NCBI RefSeq assembly: GCF_004803465.1
Contig: NZ_SRSF01000003.1
Coordinates: forward strand, 372,001 to 436,000
Origin: Neolewinella litorea
GTDB taxonomy: Bacteria > Bacteroidota > Bacteroidia > Chitinophagales > Saprospiraceae
DNA length: 64,000 bases
Direction of reading: 5' to 3'
Part shown: piece after piece, positions 26,969-34,875 of the stretch
How the letters are laid out: each line of letters begins with the position of its first letter
Numbering within the stretch: position 1 is the first letter of the stretch
Translations under genes and position numbers: made by a program
The notes under the pieces: model-generated
Told to the model about the DNA's origin: nothing
The model's input: only the letters and a program-made list of their open reading frames with translations
Database searches by the model: none

Positions 26969-29900
26969 TCAGCGGTGAGCAGAGGCTACGGCGTTAATTG
27001 CCACCCGGGCGGTATGGTCGCCGGGCAGGTCCATGTCGCCGGCATCGACCGTGTCCACCAAGTGGAGGGTGTCGGCCAGGGTTTCTTCGGTAATGTAATC
27101 GCGGTGGGCTTCGACGGCCTCCCGGACGGCCTCCGGTCCGCTCAGGCGGATGTCGATGCGGTCGGTAACCTCCAGTCCGGAATCCTTGCGGAGGTTCTGG
27201 ATGCGGCTCACCAGCTCACGGGCCAGTCCTTCGCGGGCCAGCTCCGGGGTAACGTTGACGTCGAGGGCCACGGTCAGTTCGCCATCGGTGGCCACTTTCC
27301 AGCCTGGAATGTCTTCCGTGATGATGTCTACCTCGTCGGTAGAAATGCTCACCGTTTCGCCATTGAGATTAAGCGGGTAGCTACCGTGGTTTTCCAACTC
27401 ACTGATCTGGTCGGCCGAAAGGGCACCGATGGCGGCGGCGGCGGCCTTCATCTGCTTACCGAGTCGTTTGCCAAGTACCTTGAAGTTGGGTTTGATGGTC
27501 TTCTTCAGGAAGCCATCGTCGGTGAGGAATTCCATCTCCTTGATGTTGGTTTCGGCCTGGATGATGTGGGCCACCTCCTGCACCCGCCGTCGGAACTCTT
27601 CGTCGAGGGCAGGAATAAGAATCTTCTGCAGGGGCTGCCGGACGCGCAGTTTCTCCCGCTTGCGCAGGCTAAGTACCAGTGAGGAGATTCGTTGCGCGTA
27701 GGCCATGCGGCGCTCCAGGTCCTCATCGATGACCGAGGTGTCGGCCGGTTCGAGGGTGGTGAGGTGCACTGACCCCTCCGGGCGGGAACCATTGGTGGCG
27801 GCATCGGAGCCGGCCTGGAGGTTGCGGTAGAGCCAGTCGGAGAAAAAGGGCGCTACGGGCGACATCAGCTGGGCGATCTGCTTGAGGCAGGTGTAGAGCG
27901 TCTGGTAGGCGGCGCGCTTGTCGGCGGTCATTTCGCCGCGCCAGAACCGCCGGCGGCTTTGGCGGACGTACCAGTTGCTCAGTTCGTCGTTGACGAATCC
28001 CTCGATGGCCCGACAGGCGGGCGTGGCGTCGTAGGCGGCCAGGTGGCCGTTGACCTCCCGCGTCAGGCTGTTCAGGCGGCTGAGTACCCAGCGGTCGATC
28101 TCGGCCAGTTCCGCACGATCAACGGGTGCATCCGCGGCGGGGTCGTAGCCGTCGATGTTGGCGTAGAGGGCAAAGAAGCCGTAGGTGTTGAAGAGGGTGC
28201 CGAAGAACCGACGCTGGACTTCCCGGATGCCTTCCAGGTCAAATTTCAGGTTGTCCCAGGGGGCACTGTTGCTGATCATATACCAACGGGTGGCGTCGGC
28301 CCCGTAAGTATCGATGGTGAGGAAGGGGTCGACGGCGTTGCCGAGGCGTTTGGACATCTTCTTGCCCTCCTTGTCCAGCACCAGACCATTCGAGACCACG
28401 TTCTTGAACGCCACCGAATCGAAGACCATGGTGGCGATGGCGTGCAGCGTATAGAACCACCCGCGGGTCTGGTCCACCCCCTCGGCGATGAAGTCGGCGG
28501 GGAAGGACCGCTTGAACACCTCCTCGTTCTCAAAGGGGTAGTGAAACTGTGCGTAGGGCATGCTGCCAGAATCGAACCACACGTCGATCAGGTCGAGTTC
28601 GCGCCGCAGTTCCTTGCCGTTTTTCCACAGCACTACTTCGTCGATGTAGGGGCGGTGGAGGTCCTGCGGTACTTCCTGGTCGAGACCGAGTTCGCGGTTG
28701 GCCAGGGCCACCTGCTCCTCCAGTTCGGAAATGGAGCCGATAAATACCTCTTCCGCGCCGTCCTCGCTGCGCCAGATGGGCAGGGGGATGCCCCAATAGC
28801 GGCTGCGGCTCAGGTTCCAGTCCTGCAGGTTTTCTAGCCACTTGCCAAACCGGCCTTCCCCGGTACTGGCGGGTTGCCAGTTGATGGTCCGGTTCAGTTC
28901 CTGCATCCGTTCCTTCACGGCGCTGGCCTTGATGAACCAGCTGTCGAGGGGGTAATAAAGGACGGGCTTGTCAGTGCGCCAGCAATGTGGGTAGCTGTGG
29001 TTGTACTTGGCTACGTTGAAGGCCAGACCGCGCTTCTTGAGGTGAACGGCAATGTCGACGTTCACGTCCACGTAATCCTCCTCGTCCTTGTAGTTTTTCA
29101 CGTAACGACCGGCGAAGGGGCCCGCATCCTCCGTGAACTTGCCCGTCTTATCTACCAGCGTAAGCGAGCCGATGCCGTTGGCCTTGCCCACCTGCATATC
29201 GTCGGCGCCGAAGCTGGGGGCCGTATGCACGATGCCCGTACCCGCTTCGGTGGTTACGAAATCACCGGGGATGACGCGGAAGGCGTCGCCGTCGGTGGGC
29301 ACGGCCCCGGGCAGCAGCTGCTCGTACCGCAGACCAACCAGTTCGTGCCCCTTGAAGGGCGCGCTCTTTTCTTCTACGGTCGGTTGGTTGTTTCCGCCGA
29401 ACCACTCGTCGACCAGGGCTTCGGCCAGTACGACCTCGATGGGCTCCCGGGTGTACGGGTTTACGGTTCTGACCCGGACATAATCGATGTCGGGACCCAC
29501 GGCCAGGGCGGTATTGCTGGGCAGCGTCCAGGGGGTGGTCGTCCAGGCGATGAGGTAGAGGGGGGCGTCAGAGCTTACCACTTCCTTGCCGCTGCCGGCT
29601 ACGACCTTGAACATGGCCACCACGGTGGTGTCCGTAACGTCCTGGTAGGCTCCCGGCATATTGAGCTCGTGGGAGCTCAGTCCGGTGCCCGCGGCGGGGC
29701 TGTAGGGCTGGATGGTGTAGCCTTTGTAGATGAGCCCCTTGTCGTAGATCTGCTTGAGGAGCCACCACACCGACTCCATGTATTCCCGCTCGTAGGTGAT
29801 GTAGGGGTTGTCGAGGTCCACCCAGTAGCCCATCCTGCGGGTGATGTCATCCCAGCGGTCCTTATAGCGCATGACCGTTTCCCGGCAGGCCTGGTTGTAG

Positions 29901-30241
29901 TCGTCGACGCTGATCTTGGTGCCGATGTGATCCTTGGTGATGCCGAGTTCCGATTCCACCTTCAGTTCGATCGGTAGACCGTGGGTATCCCAGCCCCCCT
30001 TCCGCTCCACGCGCTTGCCCTGCAGGGTCTGATACCGGCAGAAGACGTCCTTGATGGTGCGGGCCATCACGTGGTGGATACCCGGCTGCCCGTTGGCGCT
30101 GGGCGGGCCTTCGTAGAAGACGAAGGTGTTGTCGGTGGGTCGCTCCTCGATACTGCGCCGGAAAATATCGTGTTCCTCCCAGAAGGCTAGGATGGCTTTG
30201 TCGATGGCGGGCAGGTCGAGATTTTTATACTCCTGGTACAT
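26969..30241 (-). CDS. ileS: isoleucyl-tRNA synthetase
   Basis: The 1090-residue enzyme charges tRNA-Ile. The HIGH motif appears as GIHH (residues about 54-57, in PSANGQPGIHHVMA) and the KMSKR motif at about 628-632 (KEGKKMSKRLGN). The CP1 editing domain includes AWTTTPWTLPSN. The length and the C-terminal DUF5915-like extension fit the longer IleS type of Bacteroidota. Upstream is a leader with promoter, small isoleucine-containing frame and terminator hairpin (see separate entries), suggesting regulation by charged tRNA-Ile. A flavodoxin-like gene follows directly. Confidence 0.97.
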   Translation of the reverse strand: MYQEYKNLDLPAIDKAILAFWEEHDIFRRSIEERPTDNTFVFYEGPPSANGQPGIHHVMARTIKDVFCRYQTLQGKRVERKGGWDTHGLPIELKVESELGITKDHIGTKISVDDYNQACRETVMRYKDRWDDITRRMGYWVDLDNPYITYEREYMESVWWLLKQIYDKGLIYKGYTIQPYSPAAGTGLSSHELNMPGAYQDVTDTTVVAMFKVVAGSGKEVVSSDAPLYLIAWTTTPWTLPSNTALAVGPDIDYVRVRTVNPYTREPIEVVLAEALVDEWFGGNNQPTVEEKSAPFKGHELVGLRYEQLLPGAVPTDGDAFRVIPGDFVTTEAGTGIVHTAPSFGADDMQVGKANGIGSLTLVDKTGKFTEDAGPFAGRYVKNYKDEEDYVDVNVDIAVHLKKRGLAFNVAKYNHSYPHCWRTDKPVLYYPLDSWFIKASAVKERMQELNRTINWQPASTGEGRFGKWLENLQDWNLSRSRYWGIPLPIWRSEDGAEEVFIGSISELEEQVALANRELGLDQEVPQDLHRPYIDEVVLWKNGKELRRELDLIDVWFDSGSMPYAQFHYPFENEEVFKRSFPADFIAEGVDQTRGWFYTLHAIATMVFDSVAFKNVVSNGLVLDKEGKKMSKRLGNAVDPFLTIDTYGADATRWYMISNSAPWDNLKFDLEGIREVQRRFFGTLFNTYGFFALYANIDGYDPAADAPVDRAELAEIDRWVLSRLNSLTREVNGHLAAYDATPACRAIEGFVNDELSNWYVRQSRRRFWRGEMTADKRAAYQTLYTCLKQIAQLMSPVAPFFSDWLYRNLQAGSDAATNGSRPEGSVHLTTLEPADTSVIDEDLERRMAYAQRISSLVLSLRKREKLRVRQPLQKILIPALDEEFRRRVQEVAHIIQAETNIKEMEFLTDDGFLKKTIKPNFKVLGKRLGKQMKAAAAAIGALSADQISELENHGSYPLNLNGETVSISTDEVDIITEDIPGWKVATDGELTVALDVNVTPELAREGLARELVSRIQNLRKDSGLEVTDRIDIRLSGPEAVREAVEAHRDYITEETLADTLHLVDTVDAGDMDLPGDHTARVAINAVASAHR

Positions 30242-30260
30242 AGGGAGGGAAGATTGCGGG

Positions 30261-30305
30261 GCAAAAATAGAAAAGCTCCGATGGTGGCGGTCCGTCGGAG
30301 CTTTT
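30261..30305 (-). terminator. attenuator-type terminator in ileS leader
   Basis: On the minus strand AAAAGCTCCGA (30305-30295) and TCGGAGCTTTT (30281-30271) form a perfect 11-bp stem with a 13-nt loop, followed by CTATTTTTG. It lies between the small leader frame and the ileS start, 30 bp before the ATG. It can only matter for ileS transcription, so it is read as an attenuator rather than an end-of-gene terminator. A competing pairing is described in the findings. Confidence 0.75.
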
Positions 30306-30329
30306 GGTACGTCAGTGACGACGGTATTC

Positions 30330-30386
30330 CTACGGACAGCCGGGGCCGTCGATCAGTATACCACCGATAATGCTGCGTACAAACAT
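30330..30386 (-). CDS. putative ileS leader peptide (18 aa)
   Basis: The minus-strand frame ATG to TAG encodes MFVRSIIGGILIDGPGCP, with four isoleucines (ATT, ATC, ATA, ATC) in 18 residues, including a tandem pair. The ATG is 5 nt beyond the TACCTTTGC promoter element, so the mRNA would start at or almost at this codon (leaderless). Position, isoleucine content and the downstream terminator suggest a control peptide; no ribosome-binding site is needed for a leaderless start. It could also be chance, and no expression evidence is available. Confidence 0.5.
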   Translation of the reverse strand: MFVRSIIGGILIDGPGCP

Positions 30387-30390
30387 GGTT

Positions 30391-30399
30391 GCAAAGGTA
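30391..30399 (-). promoter_or_regulatory. -7 promoter element for ileS leader
   Basis: TACCTTTGC on the minus strand, an exact Bacteroidota -7 match, 150 bp upstream of ileS. The long distance, compared with other genes in this window, is what reveals the leader. Confidence 0.6.
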
Positions 30400-30469
30400 A
30401 CGAATTGACACCGGCCCCGGTTGCCCCCGCCAGGGGATGCAGATTATTGTGAGATAGGTGGAAAAAAAC

Positions 30470-30500
30470 TTGTCCGTTTCCTTGGTAGTGATTAAATTTA
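30470..30500 (+). promoter_or_regulatory. possible promoter of a plus-strand small RNA
   Basis: A TTG at 30470 is followed after 20 bp by TAAATTTA (30493-30500), one base off the TAnnTTTG -7 consensus with near-canonical spacing, in an AT-rich patch. Confidence 0.3.
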
Positions 30501-30504
30501 TTTT

Positions 30505-30613
30505 ACCTTAACGGTAGTGAAAGGCGGTAGATTATCCTGCTGTCTTTCCAGAGAATTAGTTTTCATTTGGTTTTTTGGGGTTATTGGGAGGCAACTTGTT
30601 GCCTCTTTTTTTT
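30505..30613 (+). ncRNA. candidate small RNA between ileS and Pif1-like helicase
   Basis: About 110 bp lie between a possible plus-strand promoter (30470-30500) and a strong plus-strand terminator (30588-30613). No coding frame on the plus strand is convincing. Nothing else on the plus strand explains the terminator, because both flanking genes are on the minus strand. The start is estimated from the -7 element. No known RNA family is recognised. Confidence 0.3.
30588..30613 (+). terminator. strong intrinsic terminator, plus strand
   Basis: An 8-bp perfect stem GAGGCAAC/GTTGCCTC is followed by eight T residues. On the minus strand no T run follows, so it acts for plus-strand transcription, where no protein gene lies upstream. 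Confidence 0.65.
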
Positions 30614-30626
30614 GGCCCGAACCAAT

Positions 30627-33074
30627 CTATCCCGGCCCCGCCACCTTCCCGGCGTCGCGGGCCGCCCGGGCAATCCGGATCTCTCCGTAGTCGAAGGCCT
30701 GCTCAAAGTGATCGTACACCTCCCGCATGGGTTGATCCTCCGGAGCCCCCGCCAGGTAGGTCACCAGCTGCTCCAGACGGTCTTCCGACACGACGGCCGC
30801 CGCAGGCAGCTCTCCCTCCTCGATCCAGTAGGCCAGGTGGCCGTAGATGGTGCCTTCCGACAACTTGCGGACGGCCGCAATTTCCGTGACCGATTTTCCT
30901 TCCCGGAACAGCCGCAGGGTCGTGTCCCGCGTGTGTTCTTTCGGCCCTGCCGGAAGCGGAGCCGCACCGCGGTCCGCCCCTTCCGGCAACTGGCTAACGT
31001 ACCTTTCCACGATCTCCAGGATTTCGTCGCCGTAGGATTCCAGCGACAGCGGTCCGAAGCCGGGAACGGCCAGCAAGGCACGCTTGTCGGCCGGCAGGAA
31101 ATTACTGATCCCGAGCAGCACGGTATTGTGCAGTACCCTGTAGGGGGGCAGGTCAGCGGACTGGGCAGTAGCGGACCGCCACGCGGCTAGTTGGCTGTAC
31201 AGATCCGGGTGCGCCGTCTCGGTGATCGCCGGTGCCGCCGGCCGCCGGGTCTTTTGCTGCTTCTCGAAGTCGAGGGTGGCATCCGCCTTGGCGCGTAGGT
31301 AGCTTTCCGCCCGGAATCCATCCCGCGCTACCCCGAAGGCACGCAGCTTGACGGAGAGCTCGAGACCGGCCTCTTTAAGCCGGTCGGAAATGGCATCGTA
31401 CACCTTCTGGTTGTCGGACATGAAGGAAAGCTGGCCTAGTTCGGCGTAGACGGATTCCAGGTGCGGAAGCAGGTATTCGCCTGCCTTGCGGAGGCGTTTG
31501 GCGAGCTCCTCATTGTCTGCGGGTAGTTCCTCCGCCTGTGCGTAGTTCTCCAGCTGGGCACTGAAGGTGCGGCACAACTGGGCCACTTCCCTTTCCAGTT
31601 GGGTACGCAGGGCGCGCAGTTGTGTCAGCCCTTCCCCCTGGATGGACCGCTCGTGCTCGAAGAGCCCCCGCTCCAGTTGGGCCAGCCGCTGGTCCATGCC
31701 CGTGAAGTCGAAGAGCTCGCGCAGGCAATTCAGTTGGTAACGGCGCCGGTCTTCCCGTAAATCCGCTTCGGTGGGGGCCTGCTCTTCGGCCCTGGTGGAG
31801 TAATCCTTCACCACGCGGTCGGTCTTCACGCTGTGGTCGCCGATCCGGCTGCGCAACACGATTCCCTCGAAGGTTTTGCACCGACTCAGTGCCACATAGA
31901 CCTGTCCGTGGGCGAAGGCGTCCGCCGCGTCGATGATCACGCGCTCGAAGGTGAGTCCCTGGCTCTTGTGGATGGTGATGGCCCAGGCCAGCCGCAGGGG
32001 GTGCTGCGTGTAGGTGCCGATCACCTCGTCGTTTACCTCCTTGGTTTTGGTGTTGAGCTCGTACTTGCGGTTTTCCCAATCCACCGGCAATACGGTGATC
32101 GCCTCCTCGTCGTCCGGACACTGCACGGTAATGCGATCACCCTCGATGGCGGTGATGCGGCCGATCTTGCCGTTGAAGTAGCGGTGTTCGACGGTGTCGT
32201 TCTTGTTGAACATCACCTGGGCACCCACCCGAAAATGCAGGGTGGGGTCGTTGGGATACATCGAAGCCGGGAAGTTGCCCGATACTTCCGCTTCAAAGGT
32301 GTGGAGGGGCCAGGGCAGGGTGCCCAGCTGGCGATCGTTGATGGCGTTGGCCGTACGGTTGTGCGACGTTAGCGTGATGTAATCGTCGCCGGAAGCGGGG
32401 GCGAAGTCGGGGCCCCGGTAGCGGGAATTCAGTTGCGCCAGGGTCTCCTGGTCGAGGCGGTCGTGGCGTACCCGGTTCAACAGTTCGATGAAGACGGCGT
32501 CCGACTGCCGGTATATGTGCTTCAACTGGATGGTGACCACCCCCGCCCGACGCAGTTCGACGCTGCCGAAAAAGTAGGGCGTTTCGTAGTCAGTTCGCAT
32601 CTGGTTCCATTCCTCGTCGCGCACTACGGGGGGCAGTTGGTGCAGGTCGCCGATCATAAGCAACTGCACACCACCGAAGGGGCGGGAGTCGGCCCGGTAC
32701 TTCCGCAGTACCGCGCTCAGGGCATCCAGCACGTCCGCCCGCACCATACTGATCTCATCGATCACCAGCAGGTCCAGGCTCCGCAGCACATCAGCTTTTT
32801 TGCGGTTCAGGCGGTGGGTTCGCATTTCGGCCTCGATGCGGGCCGGCGTGAGCACCCCGAAAGGCAACTGAAACTGGCTGTGGATCGTGACGCCCCGGGC
32901 GTTGATGGCCGCTACGCCCGTAGGGGCTACCACGACCTTGCGCTTCGGCACCGAATCGCGTATGCCGTGCAGGAAAGTGGTCTTTCCCGTTCCGGCCTTG
33001 CCGGTGAGGAAAATGTGGCGGTCGGTTTGGCTGACGTACTGGTGGGCGAGTTCCAGCTCCGGATTGGTAGACAT
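30627..33074 (-). CDS. Pif1-like DNA helicase with HRDC and HTH modules
   Basis: The 815-residue protein has an N-terminal superfamily 1 Pif1/RRM3-type helicase core: Walker A LTGKAGTGKTTFL (about 23-35), Walker B LLVIDEISMV, GDLHQLPPV, and motif VI region QVYVALSRCKTFEG. A coiled region follows, then an HRDC-like domain (LLGISNFLPADKRALLAVPGFGPLSLESYGDEIL) and a C-terminal RecQ-type helix-turn-helix (TLRLFREGKSVTEIAAVRKLSEGTIYGHLAYWIEEGEL). Pif1 helicases unwind DNA, including G-quadruplexes and replication barriers; the accessory modules suggest DNA-end or structure binding. The ATG at 33074 is chosen over the frame opening at 33257 because it starts MSTNPELELAHQYVSQT. A palindrome lies 52 bp upstream. 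Confidence 0.88.
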   Translation of the reverse strand: MSTNPELELAHQYVSQTDRHIFLTGKAGTGKTTFLHGIRDSVPKRKVVVAPTGVAAINARGVTIHSQFQLPFGVLTPARIEAEMRTHRLNRKKADVLRSLDLLVIDEISMVRADVLDALSAVLRKYRADSRPFGGVQLLMIGDLHQLPPVVRDEEWNQMRTDYETPYFFGSVELRRAGVVTIQLKHIYRQSDAVFIELLNRVRHDRLDQETLAQLNSRYRGPDFAPASGDDYITLTSHNRTANAINDRQLGTLPWPLHTFEAEVSGNFPASMYPNDPTLHFRVGAQVMFNKNDTVEHRYFNGKIGRITAIEGDRITVQCPDDEEAITVLPVDWENRKYELNTKTKEVNDEVIGTYTQHPLRLAWAITIHKSQGLTFERVIIDAADAFAHGQVYVALSRCKTFEGIVLRSRIGDHSVKTDRVVKDYSTRAEEQAPTEADLREDRRRYQLNCLRELFDFTGMDQRLAQLERGLFEHERSIQGEGLTQLRALRTQLEREVAQLCRTFSAQLENYAQAEELPADNEELAKRLRKAGEYLLPHLESVYAELGQLSFMSDNQKVYDAISDRLKEAGLELSVKLRAFGVARDGFRAESYLRAKADATLDFEKQQKTRRPAAPAITETAHPDLYSQLAAWRSATAQSADLPPYRVLHNTVLLGISNFLPADKRALLAVPGFGPLSLESYGDEILEIVERYVSQLPEGADRGAAPLPAGPKEHTRDTTLRLFREGKSVTEIAAVRKLSEGTIYGHLAYWIEEGELPAAAVVSEDRLEQLVTYLAGAPEDQPMREVYDHFEQAFDYGEIRIARAARDAGKVAGPG

Positions 33075-33125
33075 GGTTGAGGTAGGTTTGGCCCGCAAGT
33101 AAGGGCGGCGGAGCGCAGGTGCAGC

Positions 33126-33165
33126 GTCTATAAACGTATATACTCGAATATATACGTTTATAGAC
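33126..33165. promoter_or_regulatory. near-perfect 40-bp palindrome before the Pif1-like helicase gene
   Basis: GTCTATAAACGTATATA (33126-33142) and its exact inverted copy (33149-33165) flank CTCGAA, whose central TCGA is also palindromic, so only one pair of positions mismatches. It is AT-rich in a GC-rich neighbourhood and lies 52-91 bp before the helicase ATG. Each arm contains TACGTTTA, similar to a -7 element, so an operator overlapping a promoter is possible. Confidence 0.6.
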
Positions 33166-33267
33166 GGATAACTAGTTGCAAGATGCTGTAAATCAGCTAC
33201 TTGTATTTTGCGCTGGAACCCGCAATTTACGATATTAGGGCGCGCCTGCATGGCCACCCTTCCGAAT

Positions 33268-33747
33268 TTAATGGTCCGACGCCGTCGTTTCAGGCTCGTA
33301 GGTGAGGGGCACGCGAACCGAGTTGGCGATGTAGCACTTTGCGCCTACTTCCTGGTGCAGTCGGTTGGCCAGGTCGATCTTGGCGGAATCCGCGATGCGC
33401 ACGCGCGGGCGCAGGGTCACCTGGGTGAATCGCCCCGGCCCTTCGTCCGTCTCCAGCATGGTACCCTCGGCGCGGTCTTCGTAGTCGAGCACCACCACGC
33501 CGTTCACCGAGGCCAAGTGGAGGTACCACAGCATATGGCAGGAAGAAAGACTGGATACGAACATCTCCTCGGGGTTGTAGCGCCGCTTGTCGCCCCGAAA
33601 GTTGGGGTCGCTGGACCCCTGGATCTCGGTAGCTTTCCCCGGGGCCAGGATCAGGTGGTCGCGGGAGTAGGCGCGGTAGTCCAGCGTGCCGCTGCCGCGG
33701 TTGCCGGTCCAGCGGGTGTTGATCGAATAGCGGTGCAGTTTACTCAC
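33268..33747 (-). CDS. OsmC-family protein
   Basis: About 159 residues with the OsmC/Ohr-type fold pattern: SSDPNFRGDKRRYNPEEMFVSSLSSCHMLWYLHLAS, where the cysteine of SSC is one redox residue and a second is AKCYIANS. Such proteins reduce organic hydroperoxides or act on small thiols; this subgroup is not the Ohr type by sequence appearance. The GTG at 33747 is chosen (VSKLHRYSINTRWTGN) because homologues start at MSK-like; an ATG 9 codons upstream at 33774 and frame to 33900 also exist. Divergent from rsgA. Confidence 0.8.
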   Translation of the reverse strand: MSKLHRYSINTRWTGNRGSGTLDYRAYSRDHLILAPGKATEIQGSSDPNFRGDKRRYNPEEMFVSSLSSCHMLWYLHLASVNGVVVLDYEDRAEGTMLETDEGPGRFTQVTLRPRVRIADSAKIDLANRLHQEVGAKCYIANSVRVPLTYEPETTASDH

Positions 33748-33900
33748 GGAAGGAAATTGAAGGGGTGGACACATACCGCGAGGGGGGCGCGGAGCACCTA
33801 AGATAACGCCTGCGCGGCAAGCTGGGCGTCCAGCATGTCGCGGCTCCGAATTTGTGGCGGCAGGCAACTTTCCATTCTTTTCGCGACTTTTATCCTTCAC

Positions 33901-34875
33901 ATGATCGCAGGCACCGTCACCAAATCTACCGGCAGCTGGTACAACGTACGGCTAGACGCTCCGACCCCGGAAGGGGACCGCGAGTTGCGCTGCCGCGTGG
34001 CCGGCAAATTCCGCCTGGATGAGCTGAACCTGACCAACCCCATCGCCGTCGGCGACCGGGTACGCGTAGAAGTGGAAACCAATAACGACGAAGAGACGGG
34101 GGCCATCCGGGAGATCGACGATCGCCGCAACTACGTCGTCCGTCAGAGTCCCCGCCGCAAGCACGACCTGCACCTGATCGCCAGCAACGTCGACCAGGCC
34201 GTACTCATCACCACGATCATCGATCCCGGCGTGAAATTGGGGTTCATCGATCGCTTCCTGCTCATGACGGAGCCCTTCGGTATACCGACCATTATCGTGG
34301 TCAACAAGGCCGACATTTACGAAGCGGAAGATATGGAAACCTACGAGGTCATTCGCGACCTCTACACCGACATCGGCTACACGGTCGAACTGGTAAGTGC
34401 TACCACCGGACAGGGAATCGCCGAGCTGCGCGAGCGAATGGAGGGAAAGCGGAACCTGCTCAGCGGGCAAAGTGGGGTAGGGAAGTCCACCCTGGTCAAT
34501 GCCATCGAACCCGGACTGGACCTGCGCACCGGCGAACTCTCGGACTATACCGGCAAGGGGCAGCATACGACCACCTTCGCCGAATTGTTCCAGCTCAGCT
34601 TCGGCGGCGAACTGATTGACACCCCCGGCATCAAGACCCTGGGCTTTAATTACTTGAAACCCCAGGACGTGGCCCACAACTTCCGTGAAATCTTCGCCAC
34701 CAGCGAGGATTGCCGCTTTGGCGGGTCCTGCCTGCACCGCACCGAACCCGGTTGCGCGGTCAAGGAATCGGTGGAAGAGGGTGACGACCGCGTGACCGAG
34801 CTGCGGTACTATTCCTACCTCCAGATCCTGGAAGAAGTGGAAAGCCAGAACTACTGGGAAAGGCGCAAGGTATAA
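33901..34875 (+). CDS. rsgA: ribosome small subunit-dependent GTPase A
   Basis: The 324-residue protein is the circularly permuted GTPase RsgA/YjeQ, involved in late 30S maturation. It has an N-terminal OB fold (MIAGTVTKSTGSWYNVRLD), the G1 motif GQSGVGKSTLVN, G4 VVNKAD located before G1 as expected for the permutation, G3 DTPGIKTLGF, and the C-terminal zinc-binding segment CRFGGSCLHRTEPGC. The ATG at 33901 is chosen because the OB fold begins there. Its stop overlaps the methyltransferase start (TAATG). Confidence 0.97.
   Translation: MIAGTVTKSTGSWYNVRLDAPTPEGDRELRCRVAGKFRLDELNLTNPIAVGDRVRVEVETNNDEETGAIREIDDRRNYVVRQSPRRKHDLHLIASNVDQAVLITTIIDPGVKLGFIDRFLLMTEPFGIPTIIVVNKADIYEAEDMETYEVIRDLYTDIGYTVELVSATTGQGIAELRERMEGKRNLLSGQSGVGKSTLVNAIEPGLDLRTGELSDYTGKGQHTTTFAELFQLSFGGELIDTPGIKTLGFNYLKPQDVAHNFREIFATSEDCRFGGSCLHRTEPGCAVKESVEEGDDRVTELRYYSYLQILEEVESQNYWERRKV

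Noticed and set aside
30187-30411. 74-codon minus-strand frame running from the ileS leader into ileS
   Set aside because: It overlaps the ileS start in a different frame and runs through the terminator hairpin, so it is explained better by chance than by coding.
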